Assembly (NCBI RefSeq): GCF_002903165.1
Contig: NZ_PPSK01000018.1
Coordinates: 25,085-89,084, forward strand
DNA from: Halopseudomonas oceani
GTDB lineage: Bacteria > Pseudomonadota > Gammaproteobacteria > Pseudomonadales > Pseudomonadaceae
DNA: 64,000 nucleotides
Direction: 5' to 3'
Shown: positions 43,173-51,455 of the stretch, one piece after another
Numbering within the stretch: the first letter of the stretch is position 1
Layout: each line of letters starts with the position of its first letter
Position numbers and translations under genes: made by a program
The notes under the pieces: generated by a model
Databases searched by the model: none
The model's input: the letters and a program-made list of their open reading frames with translations, nothing else
Told to the model about the DNA's origin: nothing

Positions 43173-45041
43173 TCAGTAGTGATACCAGCGCAGCTGCAGG
43201 GTGAATTCGGTCTGCGGCGCGCTGAACTGGCTGAACTCGCGTGAGGCCTGCAGACGCAGCCCCAGATTGCGGCTCAGCTCCCATTGCTGGGCCAGAGCCA
43301 GGCTGCGGCGCACTTCACCGTTGTCAAAGTAGTCGCCGCGGCCTTCTGCCAGCAGGCTGCCCAGCGGATTGCGCCACAGTAGCCCCAGGTTGAAACCGGC
43401 AGCGGCATTCAGCGGTGCATCGAAGTCACGATGATGTTCCAGCCGCAGGGTGGCCAGGCTGTAGCCGAGCACGCTGTCCCACGGTTGCCAGGCAAAGCCG
43501 CCGCCGCCGTTGAGGTGCGGCGCCAGCCGGCGTTTGCCGTTCTCGCCCGCGATCCGCTCCCAGCCGGTGGCAACCTGCCAGGACCACGGCTTGAGCAGTG
43601 CGCTGCGGGGTGTCAGCGAGCGGATGTTGACCAGCTCCAGCTGTTCCAGCTGCCAGTGATTGCCCTCGTACTGGCGCAGTTTCAAGTCGCCAATTTCGAT
43701 CTGCGCGCCAAGCGGAAAGCCTGCCAGATTGTCGGCCAGATCGTGGTAGGCCATACGCAATCCGTATTCGGCGAAGGCGCGGTCCTCGCGGCTGCCTGCG
43801 GCCAGCTGCCAGGTGCGGGACTCGTGCCCAAACTCGGGATAGGTCGGCGTCTCGATGTTCAGCGCCGGTGGCGGGTTGCGATTGATGGCCTGCAGCAGGG
43901 CGTAGCTGTTGGCGGCATCGGCCGAGTCTCGTGCCTTGCCGCTGGCCTCGTAGCGCGCCAGCCGGTAGGCGGCTTCCTGAATCAGTGCCTGACGTTCGCG
44001 CGGCAATGCCGCAAAGGTGCTGCTCTGCAGCTGGGTGCTGTCACCGGCCAGCACGGTCACCCACTGTGCTTCGTCAGCGGTCAGGGGCGCAGCGCGGGCC
44101 AGCAGCTCGCGTTCGCGTGAAGGGCGGTAGTTCACGTCGGTGATCAGCCCGGCCTCACGCACTGCGCGCACGGTATCGGCGGGGATGGCGGTCAGGGGGA
44201 ACTGGTCGGTCAGGCGCAGCGACGGCCGGGCCACTTCCAGTAGCTCGAGCAGCCGGAAGGAGCAGTTTTCGTCAAAGAAGTAGTAGTCGAAGCGGACCTG
44301 ACGCAGTTCCCACACGTGCTCGACCATGCGCGCGGTCTCTTCCGGGCTCAGATCAAGTTGGTACTCCCACAGGTCGCGGTTTTCCAGTCGGCTGTATTCG
44401 CTGATCTTGTCGCGGTAGGGCAGCAGCGAGAATTGTCCGGGGTAGCCGCCGGCCAGCCCTTTCCAGGCGTAGAGCACGCCGTTGTCCATGTTCTCGACCA
44501 TGGCCCCGAAGTTGAGTGCATAGGTCAGCAGGCTGGTGCCGCTACCGGCGGTTTCCGGTGAGTCGATACGCAGCAGGGTATGACCGAACATCGATGACGG
44601 GCTGTTCAGATAGGCGTCTGGAAACACCAGCACGGTGGAGTACGGCGCGATGTCCTCGTACCACTCGTTGTACTCGCTGCAGTTCGGTGTCGGCAGGTCT
44701 TTCAGGTTCAGCTGTTCACGCAGCCAGCGGGTACGTGAGGGATAGCGGCATTGCACATGGTCGTTGCCCAGTGCAGCGCTGGCATACAGACCGTCGAGGG
44801 TCGCACTCAGCTCGGCTGCGGGTGATTCAGCGCCGTTGCTGGCGAGGAAAAAGGCGTTGTCGTCTACATAACTACGCCAGCCGCCCCAGCGAGCGGGCTG
44901 GTAGTGGCCCAGCGTCAGCCAGAAGCGATCACTGGCCAGGGCATCGCGTTGTTCTTGGGTGAGCTGTGGTTTGGCCTGCGCCTGCAGGCAGAGGCTGCCG
45001 AGCAGCAGTGGAACCAGACATCTGAGCATGGAGGCTCTCAT
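43173..45041 (-). CDS. DUF4105 (Lnb N-terminal domain) periplasmic protein
   Basis: The 622-residue protein has a signal peptide (LRCLVPLLLGSLCLQAQA). The Lnb_N/DUF4105 domain spans about residues 100-290, with VLVFPDAYLNSPSSMFGHTLLRID near 137, TYALNFGA near 173 and FFDENCSFRLLELLE near 255. These supply a His and a Cys resembling a papain-like active pair. The C-terminal part looks beta-rich, like an outer-membrane-associated domain, and ends in aromatic residues (LQLRWYHY). The family may act on lipoproteins or lipids but is not fully characterised. The DUF3015 gene upstream is a usual partner. Confidence 0.85.
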   Translation of the reverse strand: MRASMLRCLVPLLLGSLCLQAQAKPQLTQEQRDALASDRFWLTLGHYQPARWGGWRSYVDDNAFFLASNGAESPAAELSATLDGLYASAALGNDHVQCRYPSRTRWLREQLNLKDLPTPNCSEYNEWYEDIAPYSTVLVFPDAYLNSPSSMFGHTLLRIDSPETAGSGTSLLTYALNFGAMVENMDNGVLYAWKGLAGGYPGQFSLLPYRDKISEYSRLENRDLWEYQLDLSPEETARMVEHVWELRQVRFDYYFFDENCSFRLLELLEVARPSLRLTDQFPLTAIPADTVRAVREAGLITDVNYRPSRERELLARAAPLTADEAQWVTVLAGDSTQLQSSTFAALPRERQALIQEAAYRLARYEASGKARDSADAANSYALLQAINRNPPPALNIETPTYPEFGHESRTWQLAAGSREDRAFAEYGLRMAYHDLADNLAGFPLGAQIEIGDLKLRQYEGNHWQLEQLELVNIRSLTPRSALLKPWSWQVATGWERIAGENGKRRLAPHLNGGGGFAWQPWDSVLGYSLATLRLEHHRDFDAPLNAAAGFNLGLLWRNPLGSLLAEGRGDYFDNGEVRRSLALAQQWELSRNLGLRLQASREFSQFSAPQTEFTLQLRWYHY

Positions 45042-45070
45042 CGGAGGGAGTCAGCACGGCACGCACAAAG

Positions 45071-45103
45071 ACAGAAGGCCGGGCTTGCGCTCCGGCCTTC
45101 TGT
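45071..45103 (-). terminator. Terminator between DUF3015 and DUF4105 genes
   Basis: A perfect 12-bp stem ACAGAAGGCCGG/CCGGCCTTCTGT with a 9-nt loop is followed on the minus strand by TCTTTGT. It lies directly after the DUF3015 stop and probably reduces read-through into the DUF4105 gene. Confidence 0.75.
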
Positions 45104-45118
45104 TAGGTGTTGCCGCGA

Positions 45119-45607
45119 TCAGGCTTGTTCGGCGTACTTGGACAGAACAGCATCCTGGCGCATAACGCTCAGGGTGGCGGCGTGAACCTGCTCGGCAGTG
45201 ACATCAGCGCTGGGGAAAATCTCGCTGAAGTGGGCGTGGGTGACGGCGGCGAAGTGGTCGCGATCTTCCGGCTGAATGCCCAGAACGACGGCGTAGGTGG
45301 TCAGCGCTTCGCCTTCACCGCGAGCGACGTCTTCGGACAGCTCGTTCATGATGCTGCCCAGAACCAGCATCGGCTTGCCGTTGTAAGTCAGACGACCACT
45401 GGTGTCACAGCCGTTGGTACCAGAGGTCATGCCGAAGGTGGCGTTACCGGAGGTGCCATTGGTGATGGTGGCTACCAGATGGGAAGGCAGACCGCTCTGC
45501 CCTTCGAACAGCATGTTGCCCCAGCCGCAACCGGGGCCGCCCGGAGCAACTGCAAATGCGTTGAAAGAGGCGGCTGCGAAGAGCGTACCGATGAGAATCC
45601 GTTTCAT
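45119..45607 (-). CDS. DUF3015 periplasmic protein
   Basis: The 162-residue protein has a signal peptide (MKRILIGTLFAAASFNAFA) and then PGGPGCGWGNMLFEGQSGLPSHLVATITNGTSGNATFGMTSGTNGC, a Gly-rich block with two Cys that could form a disulfide. The C-terminal part is a four-helix-like region (LVLGSIMNELSEDVARGEGEALTTYAVVLG). It matches DUF3015, found across Pseudomonas and often next to a DUF4105 gene. Function is unknown. Confidence 0.87.
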   Translation of the reverse strand: MKRILIGTLFAAASFNAFAVAPGGPGCGWGNMLFEGQSGLPSHLVATITNGTSGNATFGMTSGTNGCDTSGRLTYNGKPMLVLGSIMNELSEDVARGEGEALTTYAVVLGIQPEDRDHFAAVTHAHFSEIFPSADVTAEQVHAATLSVMRQDAVLSKYAEQA

Positions 45608-45852
45608 ATCTCAGGTTTCCGTGTTGTGGGTGATGAAGGGAATCTAGCAGCGCCGGGCGGGTGTTGCAATTTAGTGGCGAATTAACGTCTGTTTAATGAC
45701 GACCGGTTGGCTTAATGGCGCTGTGAACGCGGCGCCAGAGGGGTTCAGGTTCGTTTGTGTGCCTGCCCGGAGGTCGTGCCGGGAGGGCTGAGCCGTAACG
45801 GCACCAGCTCGGTGTTGTGATAGCCAAAATGAGCTCTGCTTCAGGTGCCGAC

Positions 45853-47400
45853 TCAGTTCAGCGGCTGGTCCCACTGGAACCGGTAGGGCGATCCTGCCTC
45901 GTCGCTGTGACATTGTCCGTTGTCGGCGTTGGCCTGCACCAGATACCACACTCGCTCGTCGGCGTCTTCGATCTGCCTGGCCTGCTGCGGGTTGAAACAG
46001 GCTGCCAGTTCCTGCGGGCTCACCAGCGCGTAGCTATCGGGGTGCTGGCGCAACCAGTCGACCACCGGTTCGATGGCGCCGTTGCCGAAACCGAAGTGCA
46101 CCAGTGGTTGGCGGGCGAACAGCCAGTGGCCTTCGCGCCAGCGGTTGAGCACCAGTGGCGCGCCGCCGGTCTGCGCGGCAACGTCGCGCATCAGCAGGTC
46201 GCGGTGATTGGCGCCTGTGTGCAGGGGCTCGATAAAGCCGCGGGCGAACCAGGCGGCGAACCAGGCCAGCGTCAGCCAGAGCAGGACGCCGCGTGCCCGT
46301 GGGCGCTGGCGGAACCAGCGGCGCAGCAACCATGGCACCAGTGGGGCGATGGCCAGCACCAGCGCAGGCAATGCCGGGTAAATGTAGAGCTTGCGTTTGC
46401 CGGTGCTAAGGCTGAAGAACAGCAGCACCAGTGCTACCCAGCCGAGCAGCAGCAGATAGCGGCTGTCCTGCTTGCGCAGCTGGCGGCGCCAGGCGGGCAG
46501 CATCCACGGCAGGGTTAGCACCAGCGGCAGCCAGTACTTGGGGATTACTGCGGTGAAGAAGTACCAGACGGGTTCCCGGTGATGCCAGGCCGCGCTGTAG
46601 CGCTGGGCGGTCTGTTTGAACAGGATCTCGTGCAGGTAGGCACGGCTGGCGTCGTCGCCATGCAGCAGGACCTTGATCACCACCGGGACCAGCCAGGTGC
46701 TGACGGCGGCCAGCGCAACCAGCAGTCCGAGCACCCAATGCCATGACCGGCCCTGCATGCGGCTGACGCCGGGCCAGTTGCGGTAGCGAGCGTAGCCGTA
46801 TGGAATCAGCAGTAGCGCGGGCAGGAAGCCGACGCCCTTGCTGATAATGCCGAACCCCATCGCAGCGCAGGCAACGTAGTACCAATGCCACGCGGGACCG
46901 AGCAGCAGGTGGCGGACCATGCCGTAGAAGCCGATGGCGGTCCACAGCAGCAGAAAGCCGTCGATCTGGCCGACGCGCTGAATGCTGAAGGTCTGGTAGG
47001 TTGCCAGAAACAGCAGGGCGGCGACCAGCCCGACGCGACGGTTCCACAGACGACAGCCGAGGTCGTGGATGCACAGGGTGGCGACCAGTGCCGCCAGCAG
47101 CGCGGGCAGAAACAGGGCAATCGCCGGGGCGATGCCGAGTGAGATCAGCCCGGCCAGTGACCACATGAACAGCGGCGGTTTGTCTGGATAGATTTCGCCA
47201 GCGCGATGGGGGATCAGCCAATCGCCGTTCTGCAGCATCTCTAGCGCCACACCGAGAAAGCGTTCCTCATCGACGATGGACGGGGTGCGCAGCCCAAGCC
47301 CGGCGCCTATCAGCAGCAAGGTCAGCAGCCCCAGGAACAGGCGCGCGCGTCCGGGATTGGCCGCCAGCAGGCTGAACTGGCGGGACAGGCTGGTGATCAT
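45853..47400 (-). CDS. GT39-type lipid-linked sugar transferase (ArnT/Rgt-like)
   Basis: The 515-residue inner-membrane glycosyltransferase has about 11 helices and the GT-C signature near the N-terminus: IVDEERFLGVALEMLQNGDW at residues 42-61, with the catalytic Asp-Glu in the first periplasmic loop, and IYPDKPPLFMW at 70-80, which is also seen in ArnT. A soluble C-terminal part follows. ArnT transfers L-aminoarabinose to lipid A, and rhizobial RgtA-D transfer galacturonic acid. It is the last gene of a four-gene operon whose other members fit synthesis of the donor. The acceptor and sugar are inferred. Confidence 0.82.
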   Translation of the reverse strand: MITSLSRQFSLLAANPGRARLFLGLLTLLLIGAGLGLRTPSIVDEERFLGVALEMLQNGDWLIPHRAGEIYPDKPPLFMWSLAGLISLGIAPAIALFLPALLAALVATLCIHDLGCRLWNRRVGLVAALLFLATYQTFSIQRVGQIDGFLLLWTAIGFYGMVRHLLLGPAWHWYYVACAAMGFGIISKGVGFLPALLLIPYGYARYRNWPGVSRMQGRSWHWVLGLLVALAAVSTWLVPVVIKVLLHGDDASRAYLHEILFKQTAQRYSAAWHHREPVWYFFTAVIPKYWLPLVLTLPWMLPAWRRQLRKQDSRYLLLLGWVALVLLFFSLSTGKRKLYIYPALPALVLAIAPLVPWLLRRWFRQRPRARGVLLWLTLAWFAAWFARGFIEPLHTGANHRDLLMRDVAAQTGGAPLVLNRWREGHWLFARQPLVHFGFGNGAIEPVVDWLRQHPDSYALVSPQELAACFNPQQARQIEDADERVWYLVQANADNGQCHSDEAGSPYRFQWDQPLN

Positions 47401-47401
47401 C

Positions 47402-48166
47402 TCAACTCTCCAGCTCGACCGGTTCGGCGTCCAGGCGGGTGCGGCGGATCAGCCACCAGACGCCAATCAGGTCGAGAATGCCGACCAGCGCGCGGTCCAG
47501 GTTGCCGTAGTTGGATACTCCGGCGCTGCGCGGCCGGTGATTGACCGGCTGAATGCGAATCTGGCCGCCGTGGCGCTGAATCAGCGCCGGGATGAACCGA
47601 TGCATGTGATCGAAATAGGGCAGGCTGAGAAACGCCTCGCGTTCGATCAGCTTCAGGCCGCAGCCGGTGTCGGGTGTCCGGTCCCTAAGCAGGCTGCTGC
47701 GCAGGCGATTGGCAAAACGCGAGGCCCAGCGCTTGCTGGGGCTGTCTCGGCGGTTGACCCGGTGGCCGGCAATCAGCTTCAAGCTAGCGGGCGCGTCAGC
47801 CGCACGGACCAGCCCAAGCATGGCCGGAATGTCTACCGGATCGTTTTGCCCGTCGCCGTCCAGTGTTGCCAGCCAGGGCGCGCGGGCTGCCTTTGCCGCG
47901 TGATGAATCGAGGTGCTTTGGCCGAGCGAGCGGGCATGACGGAGAATGCGCAGCTGGTGGTAGCCGCCGCGCTTGAGTTGTTGCAGCAGTTCGCCAGTGT
48001 GGTCGGTGCTGCCGTCGTCAACGACGATCACCTCGAACGACTCGGCCGCCAATGCCTGGCGAATCTCCGCCAGCAGCGTCGGCAGATTCTCCGCTTCGTT
48101 CTTGGCCGGAATCAGCACCGACAGAGCAGGTGTTTGGGTCATGTTGCGGGCCTCGGGTTGGGACAT
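47402..48166 (-). CDS. GT2 family polyprenyl-phosphate glycosyltransferase
   Basis: The 254-residue GT2 enzyme has ALSVLIPAKNEAENLPTLL near residue 14, EVIVVDDGSTDHTGELLQQL near 44 and ATLDGDGQNDPVDIPAML near 98, the nucleotide-sugar and DxD sites. HRVNRRDSPSKRWASRFANR near 135 is also present. A single hydrophobic C-terminal segment (ALVGILDLIGVWWLI) is seen. It resembles polyprenyl-phosphate-sugar synthases (DPM1, ArnC, RgtE type). The stop is 1 nt before the GT39 start and the start is 4 nt after the VTT stop, so the genes are tightly coupled. ATG 48142 is an alternative start. Confidence 0.82.
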   Translation of the reverse strand: MSQPEARNMTQTPALSVLIPAKNEAENLPTLLAEIRQALAAESFEVIVVDDGSTDHTGELLQQLKRGGYHQLRILRHARSLGQSTSIHHAAKAARAPWLATLDGDGQNDPVDIPAMLGLVRAADAPASLKLIAGHRVNRRDSPSKRWASRFANRLRSSLLRDRTPDTGCGLKLIEREAFLSLPYFDHMHRFIPALIQRHGGQIRIQPVNHRPRSAGVSNYGNLDRALVGILDLIGVWWLIRRTRLDAEPVELES

Positions 48167-48169
48167 GGC

Positions 48170-48904
48170 TCAGGGTTTCTCACCAAGGGCGGCGTCAATG
48201 CGCGCGTCCAGGCTTAAACCGTGCCGATAGCGGTGATACAGCCAGGCGCCGAGGGCGCCGGACAGCAGAAACAGCAGCACGGCCAGTGCCATACGCAGGG
48301 CGGGGGCCACCGTTATCCCGCTGCCAACCAGGGCAAAGACCAGGCTTTGCGGCAGGTAACCGAGCAGGCTGGCGACCAGAAACGGCGTGGCGCGTGCGCT
48401 GGAGATGCCAGCGGCCAGGTTGGTCAGGATGTTGCTGCCAACCGGTAGCAGGCGAATCAGCAGCGTCATGCCAAACGGGTTGGCATGGATGAAACGGTCA
48501 AGCCGGACGGCGTGGGGCCCTAGCCTGCCCTGCAGCAACTGGCGGCCGACTAGGCGGGCGTAGCCGAACGACAACGCGCAACCGATCAGCGTCGCCAGTG
48601 CACCGAGCAATGTGCCGGGTAACAGGCCGAAGGCATAGCCGGCCAGGAAGGCGATGATCTGGCGCGGCAGTCCGACGGCGGTAAACAGCCCGCCCATCAG
48701 CAGAAAAAGCACTACCCCGGTCTGGCCCTGGCCACGCACGTGACTGTCGATCCAGCCTTCGTTGATGGCGCTGCCCAGATCACTCTGATCGAACAGATAG
48801 CCGATCAACGTCAGGCTGAGGATGAACAGCAGCCCTTTAGCGATGACCCGCAGGCGCGTCAGGGCGCGAGCAGGGCTGGTATCGGGACGGCCAGATGAAC
48901 GCAT
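48170..48904 (-). CDS. VTT-domain membrane protein (TVP38/DedA-like)
   Basis: The 244-residue inner-membrane protein has an N-terminal helix and the VTT core: GVVLFLLMGGLFTAVGLPRQIIAFLAGYAFGLLPGTLLGALATLIGCALSFGYARLVGR at residues 66-120, then MTLLIRLLPVGSNILTNLAAG near 146. VTT (SNARE-associated) proteins include DedA relatives, some of which flip undecaprenyl phosphate. Placed between an epimerase and a polyprenyl-type glycosyltransferase, it could recycle or flip the lipid carrier. This is inference. Start ATG 48904 is 4 nt after the epimerase stop. Confidence 0.83.
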   Translation of the reverse strand: MRSSGRPDTSPARALTRLRVIAKGLLFILSLTLIGYLFDQSDLGSAINEGWIDSHVRGQGQTGVVLFLLMGGLFTAVGLPRQIIAFLAGYAFGLLPGTLLGALATLIGCALSFGYARLVGRQLLQGRLGPHAVRLDRFIHANPFGMTLLIRLLPVGSNILTNLAAGISSARATPFLVASLLGYLPQSLVFALVGSGITVAPALRMALAVLLFLLSGALGAWLYHRYRHGLSLDARIDAALGEKP

Positions 48905-48908
48905 TGGG

Positions 48909-49898
48909 TCAGGTCCGGTAGAAGGCGCGGTACCAGTGCACGAAGCGACTGACCCCGTCTTCCAGCTCGATGGTCGGGGTAAAACCGGTCTGCAGCGTCA
49001 GCGCGCTGACATCAGCCCAGGTCTGCGGCACATCGCCGGGTTGCATTGGCAACATGCGCTTGCGCGCCGCAATGCCGGTCGCCTGCTCGATGCAGTGCAC
49101 AAAATCCAGCAGCCGAACCGGTGCGCCACGGCCAACGTTGAACAGCCGCGCCGGGGGAATCGGTCGGGGTGTAGCGGGGGGCTCGGCGCAGGGCGGGCAG
49201 TCCTGAATACGCAGGACTGCCTCGACAATGTCGTCGATGTAGGTGAAGTCCCGGGACATGTCGCCGTTGTTGTAGATATCGATCGGCTGGTCCTCGAGGA
49301 TCGCCTTGGTGAACTTGAACGGCGCCATGTCCGGCCGTCCCCAAGGGCCGTAGACGGTGAAAAAGCGCAGGCCGGTGGTGGACAGCTGGTAGAGGTGCGA
49401 GTAGGTCTGCGCCATCAGTTCGTTCGAACGCTTGGTCGCCGCATACAGCGATACCGGATGCTCTACGGGATCGTCGGTAGAGAACGGCACCTTGGCGTTC
49501 ATGCCGTAAACCGAACTGCTGGAGGCGTAGATCAGGTGGCGGGTCTGGTGCTGGCGGCAGGCCTCAAGCAAATTGACGAAGCCGCTCAGGTTGGCATCGG
49601 CATAGGCATGAGGGTTCTCCAGCGAGTAGCGTACCCCGGCTTGCGCAGCCAGGTGAATGACCCGCTCGAAGTGGCACTCGGCAAACAGGGCGGCGAGGGC
49701 CGGGCGGTCGCTGATATCCAGCAGGCGGAAGCGAAAGTTCTTTTGTTTGGCCAGCTCGCTGAGGCGCGCCTGCTTCAGTGCGACGCTGTAGTAGCTGTTG
49801 AGGTTGTCGATACCGACCACCTCATACCCCGCCTGACACAGCCGCAGCGCGGTGTGAAAGCCGATAAACCCGGCTGCCCCGGTTACCAGAATCTGCAT
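48909..49898 (-). CDS. NAD-dependent nucleotide-sugar epimerase (UDP-glucuronate 4-epimerase-like)
   Basis: The 329-residue extended SDR protein has the NAD motif VTGAAGFIGFHTALRL at residues 5-20, SSSSVYGMN with the catalytic Ser near 120, and the YAATKRSNEL Tyr-x3-Lys near 145. HLAAQAGVRYSLENPHAYADANLSG near 85 and FFTVYGPWGRPDMAPFKFTKAI near 172 are typical of UDP-glucuronic acid 4-epimerases (LpsL, WbnF, CapI). This would make UDP-galacturonate. ATG 49898 starts the domain (the open frame begins at 50006). It is the first gene of the envelope operon. Confidence 0.85.
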   Translation of the reverse strand: MQILVTGAAGFIGFHTALRLCQAGYEVVGIDNLNSYYSVALKQARLSELAKQKNFRFRLLDISDRPALAALFAECHFERVIHLAAQAGVRYSLENPHAYADANLSGFVNLLEACRQHQTRHLIYASSSSVYGMNAKVPFSTDDPVEHPVSLYAATKRSNELMAQTYSHLYQLSTTGLRFFTVYGPWGRPDMAPFKFTKAILEDQPIDIYNNGDMSRDFTYIDDIVEAVLRIQDCPPCAEPPATPRPIPPARLFNVGRGAPVRLLDFVHCIEQATGIAARKRMLPMQPGDVPQTWADVSALTLQTGFTPTIELEDGVSRFVHWYRAFYRT

Positions 49899-50168
49899 GC
49901 GGACCGGCAGCTGGCAGCGACTGAGAGACGCACGGCAAGGCACCACAATGGGGTGTCGAGCGCGCTGGTGACAAAGCTGAGAGCCTTCATGTACCGCCCT
50001 TGGCAAGATGATCCTGCAGCCTAGCGAGCCGATGTGACGGTTTGATGGTCCTGCCCTGACGCGCAGGGCCTGCCGAGCGGGCTAGTCCATCTGAGTTATA
50101 GGTAGCGCCGGGAGCCAGCACGTACCCTTGCCCTGAGGACGTTCGAGGGCCACGGCTGGCACCTGATC

Positions 50169-50178
50169 GGGGGGGGGG
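50169..50178 (+). repeat. Homopolymer run of ten G before a start codon
   Basis: Ten consecutive G end 4 nt upstream of ATG 50183 and overlap the normal ribosome-site position. Long G runs are unusual, prone to slippage, and could vary the spacing and strength of translation initiation of the following gene. Confidence 0.6.
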
Positions 50179-50182
50179 ATGT

Positions 50183-50677
50183 ATGAGCGCGGGCGGCGTT
50201 TGCTGCGCCCGGCTGGCGGCGGCTTGTATTGCGATGGTATACCTCGGCGCTGCGCATGCCGGCTCAATTGAAGAGCAACTGACCGCGAGCTACTGGCACG
50301 TGGGTCGAGAGGTATCCGTGTACGGCCAGCAGGGGTTCGTCTATGCCGACATGAAATTTCACCGTGATGGCTACTGGACCCAGTTCTATCGTAGCTACGT
50401 GCCTAGCCTGTCTGGCTGCCACCAGGTCGGAGACGAAGTGGTCAGTGCCGGCCGCTGGCGTCTGGAGGATGAGCGTATTCTGATTACCGGCCTGCGTCCG
50501 GGCGCCGCTACCTGGACGCGCTCTGCAAGCCTGCGCTTTGGCGATGGTTATCTTGAAGTCGCAGGTGGTCTGGTACGCTTCGAGGCGGCCAGTTCGATTG
50601 CGGGTGGTTTCGGCTGCCAACCTCAGTATCAACCACGGTTTGAAGTGCATTCGGGATTCAGGTTTTCACAGGAGTGA
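50183..50677 (+). CDS. Secreted protein of unknown function, coupled to the response regulator
   Basis: The 164-residue protein has an N-terminal signal (LAAACIAMVYLGAAHA, cut before GSIEEQL) and a compact body with YWHVGREVSVYGQQGFVYADMKFHRDGYW and WRLEDERILITGL. No family is recognised. A few aromatic residues and two Cys are present. Its stop overlaps the possible GTG start of the response regulator, and the tract of ten G lies just upstream of its ATG. It may be a periplasmic input to the sensor system. Confidence 0.65.
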   Translation: MSAGGVCCARLAAACIAMVYLGAAHAGSIEEQLTASYWHVGREVSVYGQQGFVYADMKFHRDGYWTQFYRSYVPSLSGCHQVGDEVVSAGRWRLEDERILITGLRPGAATWTRSASLRFGDGYLEVAGGLVRFEAASSIAGGFGCQPQYQPRFEVHSGFRFSQE

Positions 50678-50685
50678 CACAGGTA

Positions 50686-51312
50686 GTGACGACGGGAGCG
50701 AGTGCCGCGCAGCAGTGCGCGTTGCTGATTGATGACCACGCCCTGTTCAGGGCTGGACTGGTCATGTTGCTGGCGCAGCATCCGCAGCTGGGCGAGCTGC
50801 TGGAAGCCGGTTCGGTTGCTGAGGCCAGACGTATCGAGCGCCCCGATGTGGCGTTGATCATTCTGGATGTGTGCATGCCGGGCCTGAATGGCCTGGAGGG
50901 GATCGCCCTGCTGCGACGGCAATTCCCGGTAGCCTCGGTGTTGGTTCTGTCCGGTAACGATGACTTCGGCTGGCGCACGCAGGCACGGGAAAAGGGGGCT
51001 GATGGCTTTCTCAGCAAGGCTGCCGACGCCGACCAGATCTCCGCTGCGATCGACGTGCTGCTCAGTGGGGAGCAAAGCTGGAGTGATCCGGGCAACGCCG
51101 AGGTGACCGCTGCCGTCCCGGCATTGACCGCGCGGCAGGTCGAGGTGCTCTGCTTGCTCGCCGAAGGGCGCTCGAACAAGGCCATTGCCCGCGAACTGGG
51201 CATGGCAGAGAACACGGTGCGCGTCCATGTCTCCGCGATATTGGCTGCTCTGGGCGTCAGCAGTCGTACGGAAGCGGCGGTAGTCGCGCGTGTCCGGGGC
51301 ATTATTCGTTGA
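50686..51312 (+). CDS. LuxR/NarL-type response regulator
   Basis: The roughly 208-residue protein has an N-terminal receiver at about residues 8-120, with LLIDDHALFRAG for the acidic pair, LIILDVCMPGLNGLEGI for the phosphorylated Asp and LSKAADADQI for the Lys. The C-terminal LuxR HTH ALTARQVEVLCLLAEGRSNKAIARELGMAENTVRVHVSAIL lies near 145-185. AGGAG lies 12 nt before GTG 50686, and GTG 50674 overlaps the previous stop as an alternative. It would be phosphorylated by the downstream hybrid kinase or another partner. Confidence 0.9.
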   Translation: MTTGASAAQQCALLIDDHALFRAGLVMLLAQHPQLGELLEAGSVAEARRIERPDVALIILDVCMPGLNGLEGIALLRRQFPVASVLVLSGNDDFGWRTQAREKGADGFLSKAADADQISAAIDVLLSGEQSWSDPGNAEVTAAVPALTARQVEVLCLLAEGRSNKAIARELGMAENTVRVHVSAILAALGVSSRTEAAVVARVRGIIR

Positions 51313-51455
51313 GCGCACCGCGCAGCTCACGCGTTATTGCAGGCGGCCCTGTTTCTGGTTGGTGATGGCACGATGATGCTCTATATTTCGGACAACTGCG
51401 TGCCGCCGCCTTGGTGATGCCGCGTGTCATCGTGACTTCGGGGAGGGGCGTGGCG

